A stretch of DNA of 64,000 nt, from NCBI GenBank assembly GCA_020975725.1, contig QXJR01000006.1, positions 1,164,999 through 1,228,998 on the forward strand, given 5' to 3'. Within the stretch, counting starts at the first letter, position 1. Every line of letters starts with the position of its first letter. Origin of the DNA: Picocystis sp. L7. Lineage: Eukaryota > Chlorophyta > Picocystophyceae > Picocystales > Picocystaceae. The notes below the pieces were generated by a model that saw only the letters and a list, made by a program, of their open reading frames with translations, searched no databases and was not told the DNA's origin. Of this stretch, positions 9,666-18,560 are shown piece by piece. The position numbers were made by a program, and so were the translations under genes.

Positions 9666-9884
9666 GACACGGGGGGGGGGGGAACCCAGGGACGGACCCG
9701 AAACAGACCCGATCGGGTTCGGGTTCGATTGGAAGGCGAACCCCCCTTTCCCCGGGGTTGTGAACTCGGCGATGGGTTCACAACGCGTTCGTGCATCGGC
9801 GCGATGCGGTCGGCAACCGCGTCGCGCGTCGCCATGGCGAGGACGATCGGCGATCGATGGAGGCCTGCGAGGAGGAGAGGAAGG

Positions 9885-10613
9885 ATGGACACGGACGGGA
9901 TGAAAAACGCCAAGGCGAAGGTGGGAACGAACAGCCTTGTGCTGGCCCAGAGGACGGCGAAGATCGTCTCGGGATGTGATCCGAAGGAACGAGCGTACAT
10001 CCTGGAACACACGAGAGAAACGGAATGGCTTCGAGAACTGAGAGAAAGGACGTCGAATCTGCCCGGAAGTCACATGCAGGTTCCCCCGGAACAGGCGCAA
10101 TTCATGGCCTTCTTGGTCGAGCTGATCGGTGCCACGAAGGTCGTGGAAGTGGGCGTGTACACTGGATACTCCTCCTTGGCCATGGCCATGGCCCTGCCGA
10201 AACACGGGCAGCTCGTCGCCATCGATAAAGATCGAGAAACCATGGACGTCGCGCAAGAACATTGGAACAAAGCAGGCGTCGATGCGGTGATCTCTCCCAG
10301 GTGTGGTCCTGCCAAGGAGGTGTTGGAACGAATGCTCCAGGGAGGAGAAGCAAGCTCCTACGACGTGGCCTTCATCGACGCAGACAAGCGATCCTACTTG
10401 GATTACTACGAGCTGTGCATGCAGCTCGTACGTCCCGGCGGGATCGTCCTGGTCGATAACACTTTATTCTACGGTCAAGTGGCCGATCCATCCACCGATA
10501 CCAAAATCACCAAAGCACTGAGAGAATTCAACGATTTCGTGCACCAAGACGAAAGAGTATCGTACAGCCTGGTTCCCGTGGGCGACGGCCTCACCCTTTG
10601 CAGGAAAAGGTGA
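9885..10613 (+). CDS. SAM-dependent O-methyltransferase, CCoAOMT/COMT family (Methyltransf_3)
   Basis: 242 residues from ATG 9885. Moves a methyl group from S-adenosylmethionine to a catechol-type or similar hydroxyl, with a divalent metal (family knowledge); the actual substrate cannot be read. Seen: residues near 85-100 carry the SAM-binding motif KVVEVGVYTGYSSLAMA, the acidic strand end AIDKD, the metal-binding segment VAFIDADKRSYLDYY near residue 160, and RPGGIVLVDNTLFYGQV, all classic for the family. Alternative starts are 9900 (MKNAK) and 9804; the last adds an Arg/Ala/Ser-rich stretch that could be an organelle transit peptide. Length matches the short bacterial/algal type. Single exon. 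Confidence 0.9.
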   Translation: MDTDGMKNAKAKVGTNSLVLAQRTAKIVSGCDPKERAYILEHTRETEWLRELRERTSNLPGSHMQVPPEQAQFMAFLVELIGATKVVEVGVYTGYSSLAMAMALPKHGQLVAIDKDRETMDVAQEHWNKAGVDAVISPRCGPAKEVLERMLQGGEASSYDVAFIDADKRSYLDYYELCMQLVRPGGIVLVDNTLFYGQVADPSTDTKITKALREFNDFVHQDERVSYSLVPVGDGLTLCRKR

Positions 10614-10649
10614 TTTGTATCATCCCCGCGCATCCAAGCACACCAACAG

Positions 10650-10655
10650 AATAAA
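10650..10655 (+). terminator. AATAAA polyadenylation signal of O-methyltransferase
   Basis: AATAAA 37 bp after the stop codon at 10613, the expected spacing for a eukaryotic poly(A) signal. Confidence 0.55.
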
Positions 10656-11172
10656 AATGAACGTTGCAGATGCCTCTAAATCCGAGCACCCCCGGAAACC
10701 AGTAACGACGACCAAGGCTCGCTTTACCTACCATGCGGACGTCTTGGTAAGTTGCACAAATCTATCCTGCTTGGAAATAAACGGCTTTTTACAGGAAACT
10801 TACTGAATTCATCTGATATGGGTGTGCCCCATCCAGGATCCGGACGGTATGGTGCGCCGGTGCATAAGCACTCCTTGAATGGTTATCCATGCTGTGAACA
10901 AGGATCCTTTACTGCGGGGCTGCACTTCCAAGGGCATGCAACGTAACAGTGACAGATTGTCGGCCCGCACTGCCACGGCTGCTTGCAGGTAGTGGATGCA
11001 TCGGTTGGTTGAACTTTCCACCAGGGCCGCCATTCCTTTGACGACGACGTGCTCCGTGCTCAACATAAGCAATGCAAGCTCGGAAATTGCTGTCACGTAG
11101 TGCGCTTGACCAGCCTTGCCTTCTGCATCCTACGTTGCTCGCCCGCCAAGCTCGATTCAGTGTGCTGTCTAG
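10656..11172. other. 3' intergenic region between convergent genes
   Basis: Between the tails of the methyltransferase (+) and dolichol kinase (-). One minus-strand ORF (10809-11096, 95 residues) is open but not recognised and has no supporting motif. Otherwise I see nothing; probably 3' untranslated sequence of both genes. Confidence 0.4.
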
Positions 11173-12651
11173 CTACCTTGCAACTGGTTGCATGATCGCA
11201 TTCAGCAACCAGTAACTGGCCATGAACACAACAGGAAGCATGGTGTTGTCCCTTTCCACTGACATCAGCTCTACGATGGCAACGGATACCAATGCACCCA
11301 CTAACCCTACAATATTGGAGATATCAATCGAGAAGTTGACCACCATTGCATAGAGGACCATGCCAATTATTGCTGCGAGGCTCCCTTCCAATGTCTTATC
11401 GTTATGGAAGAGGTGCGTTTTCCCAACAAAGCACCCCACAATCGCTGCGAGCGTGTCTCCAACTCCGACAGTCAGCATCCCCGAATGCAAGAAGAGGTTC
11501 AAATGAGGGATTCCAGCCTCAGCAAGTGTGCTCGACGTCCCATCCTTCGAGACCCACATCATGCTGAGTATCCAGATAGGAATACCAAAAGAAGCGACCA
11601 AGCTGACGTGCGAAAAAATTATGTTTCCTTGGTCCCTTCCGTCCAAAAAAGGAGAAGTAAAGTTCACGAAGACAGCTTTCGCTTCTTCACTAAATAAAAA
11701 TACGAAATTGAGCACAACGAAGGCTAAAGCAACGTAGGCTAGAGCCAAGCCAACGAACAAAATATCGCCGCTGGCCACAACTGGTAGGAGCATACACATC
11801 AAAAGCACGTGCCAAGCTTTGCGCCAACATGAGACCACACATTCCTTTGAGGATCTGGCCACTCCGTGCCTACACGTGGAAGCAAGCGCAAACGTCACCG
11901 GAACAAGCACCAGCAATTCCACAAGCCATATCGTGCAGCAGATGATCCGGGTTCTGGTCTGGAAAGAGTACGCAAGTAAGCTGATCAGCAGTGTTTTTGC
12001 TTCCGAGACGCCTGCAGGTCTCCGCCCAAGAAACGACAAGATGCTCCAGCAAGCCAGCGCGAGAAAGGATGCCAGAGGAAGACCTTGGCGTGGTTTCTTC
12101 TGGCCTCCTCTGGAGGTCCGCAGGCCCAGCACGAGGAGGATTCCTAGTCCAGACAGCAGCACCAGGCTGGTATGCCAGCACACTTCTTGTGGGGATTGGA
12201 ACGGCACCCAGGGTTCTTTTTCCATGTCAGAAACTGTTTGATTCAGGAGTAGTTGGATCATGCGATTCGCATCTAGGCTTTTGGACGCGATTGCCCAACT
12301 CACTGTTGCTTTCACGAGGGACACTGCTCCCACACCGAACAGGACGGCTTCTCCTGGTCCCACCACGCCCGTTTCTTCTCCTGCTCGCATGAGGAGGACT
12401 TCGATGGCCATTTCGAGCACGCACATCCTGTCGATTTCGGCTGCTGCCGACGCGAGCAGCACTGCCGATCCGCACCACAGGTCGATCGGTTTCGATCCAC
12501 GTGTCCACATGGACGCCTGCACGAGGCCACGTCCCAGTTCCTTCGCCAGGTCTGCATCTCTCCATCCGTTCCTTGTCCCTTTCGCAAGCTTCCATGGCGA
12601 TCGGAATGCGATGCGAAGCACGTGTGTGGCCGCGAGGACCGTCCATTCCAT
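11173..12651 (-). CDS. DOLK: dolichol kinase
   Basis: 492 residues, ATG at 12651. Uses CTP to phosphorylate dolichol at the endoplasmic reticulum membrane, giving the lipid carrier for N-glycans, GPI anchors and O-mannose (family knowledge). Seen: many hydrophobic segments along the whole length; the conserved RKAWHVLL near residue 277; the CTP-binding region GVGDTLAAIVGCFVGKTH (about 397-414) followed by NDKTLEGS (about 417-424); and DNTMLP near the C-terminus. These are the signature motifs of the DOLK/Sec59 family, and the length is close to the human enzyme. It is divergently oriented to RRN3 with a 334-bp shared upstream region. Single exon. Close alternatives (phytol or farnesol kinases) are shorter and lack the long N-terminal half. 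Confidence 0.9.
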   Translation of the reverse strand: MEWTVLAATHVLRIAFRSPWKLAKGTRNGWRDADLAKELGRGLVQASMWTRGSKPIDLWCGSAVLLASAAAEIDRMCVLEMAIEVLLMRAGEETGVVGPGEAVLFGVGAVSLVKATVSWAIASKSLDANRMIQLLLNQTVSDMEKEPWVPFQSPQEVCWHTSLVLLSGLGILLVLGLRTSRGGQKKPRQGLPLASFLALACWSILSFLGRRPAGVSEAKTLLISLLAYSFQTRTRIICCTIWLVELLVLVPVTFALASTCRHGVARSSKECVVSCWRKAWHVLLMCMLLPVVASGDILFVGLALAYVALAFVVLNFVFLFSEEAKAVFVNFTSPFLDGRDQGNIIFSHVSLVASFGIPIWILSMMWVSKDGTSSTLAEAGIPHLNLFLHSGMLTVGVGDTLAAIVGCFVGKTHLFHNDKTLEGSLAAIIGMVLYAMVVNFSIDISNIVGLVGALVSVAIVELMSVERDNTMLPVVFMASYWLLNAIMQPVAR

Positions 12652-12668
12652 GCCTCGAGCGACCTTCT

Positions 12669-12680
12669 GCGGTCCACGAG
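12669..12680. promoter_or_regulatory. GCGGTCCACGAG 12-mer, copy 2
   Basis: Exact copy, 18 bp upstream of the dolichol kinase start codon, so probably in or next to its 5' leader. Confidence 0.35.
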
Positions 12681-12733
12681 CGATTATTCCAGAGAAAAAC
12701 AGACAAGGGACCGTTTCATGGACAGCAAATATC

Positions 12734-12745
12734 GCGGTCCACGAG
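12734..12745. promoter_or_regulatory. GCGGTCCACGAG 12-mer, copy 3
   Basis: Exact copy 65 bp from copy 2, in the same divergent spacer. Confidence 0.35.
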
Positions 12746-12923
12746 TCGCGGTCTCCCCTCCCCGCCTAACCCCACCTTGTTAACTTCTGCCTGTTCTTCG
12801 GATTTGTGAGGCAGGGAGGGAGGACCGTTCGAGGTTAACATCCGCGAAACCCGTTCGCTTGGTTCCGAGTGAACAGTTCGTGAACACCCACCTTCGTGGG
12901 GAAGTCGAGGGGGTGCATGGTGG

Positions 12924-12929
12924 GTTAAC
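12924..12929. promoter_or_regulatory. GTTAAC element upstream of RRN3
   Basis: 57 bp upstream of the RRN3 ATG, followed by CTCGAGGTTAAT, a second near-copy. Spacing resembles that of the ATE1 copy (49 bp from its ATG). Confidence 0.4.
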
Positions 12930-12985
12930 TCGAGGTTAATCGAAGGGGAGGATGGCCGAAGGTGTCGGCATTTCCTCGAACGAGC

Positions 12986-14752
12986 ATGGACGATGTCGCG
13001 TCCTACGTGTCGCAACCATCGCATGCGAAGCGAATGCTGAGGAAGTACGTGAATAGGGCACTCGTGCTTCGACGGGACGAAGGACAGGACGCACTGTACC
13101 AGGAGCTGCTCGCCAGGCTGGTCGGACTGTGCCAGAAAGTCCAAGACCACCACGCCGTATCGGACCAGAAACAGGAACGTGCATCGAAGGATGAAGAATC
13201 GAAGAAGATGGAGCAGGATGGACTCCTCAGATTGCTGGAAGCCATGGCCTATGCGGTGGAAGACGTGGACGAGGAGAAGCATCGGTCGTTGCTGCAGGCC
13301 GTGGCCAAAGTCAGCTGCTGGAAAGTGCCGATGAAAGTGGCCCATGCACACACGCACCTGATCGTGGAATTGGCGGCGTACCAATCAAATCTAGTGCCCT
13401 TCTCCCTGCAAATACTCGTCAGCAACTTCGTGCCACCCCTCGAGTCCACCTGGAAAGAAACAATCCCACAGGACGGGATGGACCTGGGACTGGGCGAGGC
13501 TTGGGTGCCACAACCCGAAGGATTCAGAGTGCTGGAACATATTCTAAACACGGTACATGAAATCGTTGAAATGGACCCCTCCGCCATCACGTCCATCATG
13601 CCCATGCTCAACCATCAGTTTCCACACCCAGAGCAGAACAGGGATGCGCACTGCTACTATTTGTGTGCCATCATGCAGTTGGCAGAGAGCAGCGCCGGGG
13701 CACCCATCCGCACAAGGATACTGGCAGCCTTGCTCGAGAACATCTTGCAGATGGAATTCCACATGGATTGGAAAGTGTTCGAGAAGGAAGATGAAGATTG
13801 GGAGCCTGAAGATGTCCACATGCACCGACAGGGCGAACAAGACGGACCTCAGGATGAGCTAGCTGGACCCGTGAGCAGCTGGAAAATTCTTGCTGGCAGT
13901 GGCGAGGATGGAAGCGATGATGCGCATTTGAGGGATTCCAGAGATACGTTTGATCAGAAGAGATCAGCCTTTGTCACTGCAGACAAACTGGATAGTGTGA
14001 TGGAGCTTCTGTTTGCCCATTTGCTGAGGCAATTCCAAGCCGGCCACCTGGAGGAGTTGCTTCAAGTCATCATGCTGTCCATGAAACACACCGTCCTACC
14101 TACGCGCTGCTCGCGGATAGTGCACTTTGTGGTATTCCTGTTGGGATGTCATGCACCGACACGAACGTGCGAGTACTTTATTGATATGTTGCTCAAATGC
14201 ATGCTGGATGAAGGTGCGACAACAGACATGCGCCTTTCTTGCGCCTGTTACCTTGCCTCCTTCCTTGGAAGGGCCGCATTTATGCCTACTGTGCAGCTTG
14301 TGGGTGTTCTAGCTAGGCTCTGCCAGTGGTGTCTTGAGTATCTGGAAAACTTGGAAAAGGAACGACCGCATTCCTCTCGATTGGAGGTGGATGATCATCT
14401 CGTCTTTTACAGCTGCTGTCATTGCATTTTGTATCCGTTGTGTTTCAAGATGATAGTGTTGCTCAATGGCACAGAGGGAAACAACCTGATTGCGCTGCCA
14501 CTCCAGAAGGTTCTGAAGAGCACCCTTTGCCCTCTCCAGGTTTGCCTTCCAACTGTCGTAGATGAATTTGTGTCGCAGGCAACGATCTTGGACATGCTTC
14601 ACCTTCTTCCTTCTGATTTTGAAATCCAAGATCCGATGGGAGAGAAGCTTGAGCATGCACTGAATTTCTTTCCCTTTGACCATTATGTCCTTGGAAGATC
14701 GGCATCTTTCCTTCAGTTGGACAAGACACACATGCATTGGCAGAAAAGCTAG
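12986..14752 (+). CDS. RRN3: RNA polymerase I initiation factor RRN3 (TIF-IA)
   Basis: 588 residues from ATG 12986; the frame opens slightly earlier only at a GTG. RRN3 binds RNA polymerase I and links it to the promoter factor, so it controls rRNA gene transcription in the nucleolus and is a target of growth signalling (family knowledge). The fit to the RRN3 family rests on an all-helical HEAT-like layout, the segment VAHAHTHLIVELAAY, the MPMLNHQFPHPEQN region, the acidic insert around residues 255-325, and the C-terminal part with LRLSCACYLASFLGRA-like and FYSCCHCILYPLCF motifs. Length is a little below yeast and human (about 630-650). Single exon. Shares its upstream region with dolichol kinase. 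Confidence 0.88.
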   Translation: MDDVASYVSQPSHAKRMLRKYVNRALVLRRDEGQDALYQELLARLVGLCQKVQDHHAVSDQKQERASKDEESKKMEQDGLLRLLEAMAYAVEDVDEEKHRSLLQAVAKVSCWKVPMKVAHAHTHLIVELAAYQSNLVPFSLQILVSNFVPPLESTWKETIPQDGMDLGLGEAWVPQPEGFRVLEHILNTVHEIVEMDPSAITSIMPMLNHQFPHPEQNRDAHCYYLCAIMQLAESSAGAPIRTRILAALLENILQMEFHMDWKVFEKEDEDWEPEDVHMHRQGEQDGPQDELAGPVSSWKILAGSGEDGSDDAHLRDSRDTFDQKRSAFVTADKLDSVMELLFAHLLRQFQAGHLEELLQVIMLSMKHTVLPTRCSRIVHFVVFLLGCHAPTRTCEYFIDMLLKCMLDEGATTDMRLSCACYLASFLGRAAFMPTVQLVGVLARLCQWCLEYLENLEKERPHSSRLEVDDHLVFYSCCHCILYPLCFKMIVLLNGTEGNNLIALPLQKVLKSTLCPLQVCLPTVVDEFVSQATILDMLHLLPSDFEIQDPMGEKLEHALNFFPFDHYVLGRSASFLQLDKTHMHWQKS

Positions 14753-16265
14753 GTTGTAACGAACCCTGGAAAGGAAACCCATGAAGGGATGCAACAGGAA
14801 TTACCTTTCAATTGCATCCATTGAGTTCAAAGCTGGACATAGAAGGGCGCAGTGGAATCTGCCCAAACGTGCAGGGTGCAGTCAAGCATTTTCGGGGACA
14901 CAGCGCATGCATCCTCAACCATTCTTCTATTGGCAACGGGTATGGCTTCTACTGGAAGAATAGCCAGCATCAAATAAAGAAATCGACTGCGTGTACTGGG
15001 GCGATTTTCTATGGAATTATTGGATAACATGCCGTACCCTTGAATTGCTCGCTTTGAGGGTTAATAAAATTGTTATGCACCTATCTGTTTGTCTGAAGGC
15101 ATGTCTTCTGTACAGGTTGGCATCGTGCCTGGAGTTTGTTTTGTAGTAATGGCCATTGGACCTAACAAAGTGTGAATGCAGGGCTGCCAATATGGTATCT
15201 CATTGTATCACGGTACTATTGCTGAAGAAAATGATTGCAGCATATATTGCTGCACTCTATTTACTCATTTACTCACTGAAGGGGGAGGCAGGTTGGACGT
15301 GCTTTTCCTAGCAATCTCTCATTGACCATCGCAGGCTCTTCTTTGGCCTGCAGTGTATGTCACTTTTACAACGGAAGCTAGCAAGGCACCGGGTTGATCA
15401 ACCACACGTACAAATTTGGCATCAAACCTACAATGACACAAATGTTCACCCCATTGTGGTCTGATTCGGATGGACAGTGTATGCAAGGTTGGAAGCATGT
15501 GCTGCATGCCACTCCGCAAAGTGATCTAAATGCTCCACAAAACTTTTGTCACTTGACAGGAGAACATCCAAGAAGCACGTCAGAATCGACCAATTTTTTA
15601 AAACTCTCGCCCTTCGTATGCCTCCAGTTCTTACTGATAGATTGTACGTTGCACACAAAACTTATGCTTCAAACGTAATGAGCAAACAAATCAGAATATT
15701 GGGCAGGCTCCTCACAAAGCAGCCATAAAAAATCAAGAAACACATAGCCGCAAGAACGTTCGAGTGCAGTAGGACCCATCTCGTAGCACCGTCTGGACAA
15801 GCATGGGAAACTTTGCCTCATTGTGGCAATTCTCCCACGGAGTACCACAAGGAATAATCCATAATGTCATCCAGAAACCGTAACAAGAGACCAGGGACAC
15901 GGTAGTACCTACCCTCAGATTTGTGAAACGGCACCACTTGCTAAACGGTATCTTGTGCACCAACTCCTGTTGTAAAAAGTCCAAATTCGAATTCCTACTC
16001 CCTGTCCAATGGAAAAGGAAACTTAACGGTGTCAAGGGTTACCGGTACTGTTGGTCACGTTGATAAGTGAAAGGGCTGGCCTTTGACAAACCTACTGACA
16101 GGTAGGAGGTAGCACATAGGGTTGACAACCGAACCGTAACCTCTTTTTCACTTTCATTTTACTATTTAGCGAGCCCCTTTCTTACTTCTAACAAATAAAA
16201 AGGGAAATAGGCTGGACAGTTGCGTTGTTTAAGCCTCGCTACAGCGGCTCTGCTTGGGTACGGTA
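14753..16265. other. intergenic region between convergent RRN3 and ATE1
   Basis: 1.5 kb, more AT-rich than the flanking genes. AATAAA occurs at 14973-14978 and 15063-15068 and may end the RRN3 transcript. Short ORFs on both strands (up to about 100 residues) show no recognisable protein. Probably untranslated and spacer DNA. Confidence 0.5.
14973..14978 (+). terminator. candidate poly(A) signal of RRN3
   Basis: AATAAA 220 bp after the RRN3 stop; a second copy follows at 15063. Confidence 0.35.
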
Positions 16266-17861
16266 TTATCCAAAAGATCCATTCAGCACGTAGTAGGACT
16301 GCTTTGCAACGTCTGGTCCCACTGCTGAATGCCACATCAGCAGCTTCAAGTGGAGCTCACGGTGCATGGGAGCATTGCTTTGATTGACCATGATGTCCTG
16401 TAGTAACACTGGTACCAATCTACCACCGGATATTTGTACAAGAAGCTTCGTTTTGTAGATGTCAGCAAGTGCTTCCTGGGAAAGCTTTTGAGCATCAAAG
16501 TGAGAGCGAGGAAAAGGAACGTCTGTTTGGAAAAGCGAGTGGTCGAAGTCTCTGAAAGGTATCCACCTGTAGGTGAGTGGGCAAAGAAGCTCTGCAGGCT
16601 GGTAAACGGCTTTGTAAGCCATCTTTGGACAAGAAGGCAAGTAATAGCCCGGATAGTAGAACTGCAGCCTCGGATGGGTCGTTTGTGCTTTTGCAACCCA
16701 CTGTATCTCCCTTGTGGCTGAATACTTTCCCAAAGAAAGGTCATGGTAATCAGGATGCCAAAACAAGTACTTGCTGGAGAGACACTCTGGCAGAATGTCG
16801 ACCACGCCCACAGCCACCAGCTTTCCATCGATCCTGTACTGATGGTGGAATGTGCCATACGCATCCCCCTCCGTGTGCAGCGATTCATGCCCCCCTTCCT
16901 TGGAAGCACTTTTGCTTCCAGAGAGTCGAAAAGGAGTTCTGACCAGGAAGTCGAAATAATGGGACCTGGATACAGTGGAGGGTGCTTGCTTGTGGACTTT
17001 CGTTTGATAGAGGAAGAAGAGTTCATAAGACTCTTCCTCAAAGCTAGCGGGTATGATGGAAATGTCGAGTTTGTGTTTCTGCTGCGTTGCTTTCTTCTCC
17101 TCGGCCGCATCCCTGCCGGCCGGCTGGGCGATTCGATTCATTTTTCTGGGACGTCCTTCCTCTTCCTTCCGCATGCCAGTTTGGTTCTTCAGATAGATGT
17201 TGATGAATCCTCCTTGCGCATGAGCTTTTTCGATGGGAGTGCCTTCTCTTTGGAGGTTCTTGACCACATCCATTGCAATGGTTTGGGCTTCTATGTTTAT
17301 GCCTCTTTTCTTCAACCTGGCGGCCATGGGAAGGGCAGCGTTGCAAAAGAGGTCCATGTGGTAGGTGGCAGAGGCTCGTTTGGACGGTTCCCTCACCTTC
17401 CAGTTCGTTTTCGTGTCCGCATCGACGTTTTCGTGCACGTCGCATCGTTTCCACGCTTGTTCCAAGGCCGCTTCGCACTCCTCTTGGATTTCTTCTGTCC
17501 TGTGGTTCACGGCTTGGATCGGTATGCGCGGCGGGTTGGTTTCGGTTCCTCTCTTTCCGGACAGGAACGCTTCCATCCTTCTCACGCACTTCTTGAGTTC
17601 TTTTCTGGGCTTCCAATCCTCGGCGCGCACGCGCATGGCGACGGTGCGACAGCAGGACGCATGGAGCACCGGTTGGTACATCCACATCCCACACCTCCTC
17701 CAACCTCGATCCAGCAGCATCTGGTAGTGCTTCGGATCCATGTTCCAGATCTCCACGTGGTGTGCCTTGCTCTGTCCTCTTTCGCAGTACCCGCAGGACG
17801 CGGAAATCGTCCCCATGTCGCGCAGAATGCACGTGCAAAGCTCGCCATCGCGGCTGGCCAT
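16266..17861 (-). CDS. ATE1: arginyl-tRNA--protein transferase
   Basis: 531 residues, ATG at 17861. Transfers arginine from Arg-tRNA to proteins with N-terminal Asp, Glu or oxidised Cys, marking them for the N-degron pathway (family knowledge). Seen: the N-terminal ATE domain with the essential CGYC pair (residues 23-26), DRGWRRCGMWMYQP (51-64) and the adjacent Cys-Cys (70-71); then a charged linker; then the C-terminal ATE domain with DILPECLSSKYLFWHPDY (355-372), YSATREIQW, and FYYPGYYLPSCPKMAYKAVY (401-420). Both halves and the order match ATE1 of animals, fungi and plants, and the length is typical. GTTAAC lies 49 bp upstream. Single exon. Confidence 0.95.
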   Translation of the reverse strand: MASRDGELCTCILRDMGTISASCGYCERGQSKAHHVEIWNMDPKHYQMLLDRGWRRCGMWMYQPVLHASCCRTVAMRVRAEDWKPRKELKKCVRRMEAFLSGKRGTETNPPRIPIQAVNHRTEEIQEECEAALEQAWKRCDVHENVDADTKTNWKVREPSKRASATYHMDLFCNAALPMAARLKKRGINIEAQTIAMDVVKNLQREGTPIEKAHAQGGFINIYLKNQTGMRKEEEGRPRKMNRIAQPAGRDAAEEKKATQQKHKLDISIIPASFEEESYELFFLYQTKVHKQAPSTVSRSHYFDFLVRTPFRLSGSKSASKEGGHESLHTEGDAYGTFHHQYRIDGKLVAVGVVDILPECLSSKYLFWHPDYHDLSLGKYSATREIQWVAKAQTTHPRLQFYYPGYYLPSCPKMAYKAVYQPAELLCPLTYRWIPFRDFDHSLFQTDVPFPRSHFDAQKLSQEALADIYKTKLLVQISGGRLVPVLLQDIMVNQSNAPMHRELHLKLLMWHSAVGPDVAKQSYYVLNGSFG

Positions 17862-17909
17862 CCCGTCTCGACCGACCCCTTCTCGTGTCGGAAGGGGTCC
17901 ACTCCGGAT

Positions 17910-17915
17910 GTTAAC
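17910..17915. promoter_or_regulatory. GTTAAC element upstream of ATE1
   Basis: 49 bp upstream of the ATE1 ATG, followed by CTCGAACG; the CTCG context is shared with the copy at 9486. Confidence 0.4.
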
Positions 17916-17961
17916 CTCGAACGTGCGCTTAACTGGAGGAGGGAGGAGGAGGGGGGGAGAT

Positions 17962-18002
17962 GGGTTATGGCTTAATTTTGACCCCCCCGGTGCTGAATTT
18001 CG
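17962..18002. repeat. dispersed 41-bp element, copy 1
   Basis: Near-identical to 47326-47365 (one C fewer there). Internally it is two half-copies of an AATTT-C/T-GACCCCCC-like motif. It lies about 100 bp upstream of ATE1; the other copy lies upstream of the TKL kinase, in the same orientation relative to the gene. Confidence 0.7.
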
Positions 18003-18560
18003 ACCCCCCCCCTTTCGTAAACTTTATCGATGTTTATCGAGGGACGCCCCCACGAACGGTCAGTAAGGGTTGGAATGATTTCCATTGAATTTTAGCTGCA
18101 ATAGCAGCAGTCTTTTCTCTCTGTTCTTCTCTCAGGGGGGTTGTTGCAAATAGCCCATATGCAACAAAGCGGGGCTTGGGTGGAAAATCGGCAGTACGCA
18201 CCCCCTGTCCGCACAGGCCGTCGAAGATGGACGCGGTGGTGGGAGCTACAGACCATCGCACACGCGCATGGAGGAGACGCGTGTGCCTGTGCGATGGTCC
18301 ATAGATCGAAGACGAAGACGACGAAGGGGATGGAGGTGAAGACGATGGAACCATGCGACATAATGGACGGTGGAAAAGACGCAAAACGGGGGATGGAGAC
18401 GGTCCAAACGCCATGATTTCCAGCCACCCTTGACGTCTCGATGCCTCGAAATCATGGTACAACAACGCCAACGAAGAAGCGATACTACAGAAAATGGAAC
18501 ACTAACACATCGGCTGTCAAATCGCGAAAACGGATGGATATGCAGGAATTGTTGCTTTTG
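18003..18560. other. upstream flank of ATE1 with an imperfect hairpin
   Basis: No supported gene. At 18251-18300 an imperfect inverted repeat (GACCATCGCACA... and ...TGTGCGATGGTC) could fold with a short loop. The rest is unremarkable sequence leading into the minisatellite. Confidence 0.5.

Larger units (their letters stand above)
12652..12985. promoter_or_regulatory. bidirectional promoter region of dolichol kinase and RRN3
   Basis: 334 bp between two divergent start codons. Holds three GTTAAC hexamers (12779-12784, 12834-12839, 12924-12929) plus a related cgaggttaat, and two copies of GCGGTCCACGAG (12669-12680, 12734-12745). The nearest 12-mer is 18 bp upstream of the dolichol kinase ATG; the nearest hexamer is 57 bp upstream of the RRN3 ATG. 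No clear TATA box. Confidence 0.45.

Noticed and set aside
9614-10262. Minus-strand ORFs opposite the O-methyltransferase
   Set aside because: Shadows of the conserved plus-strand gene.
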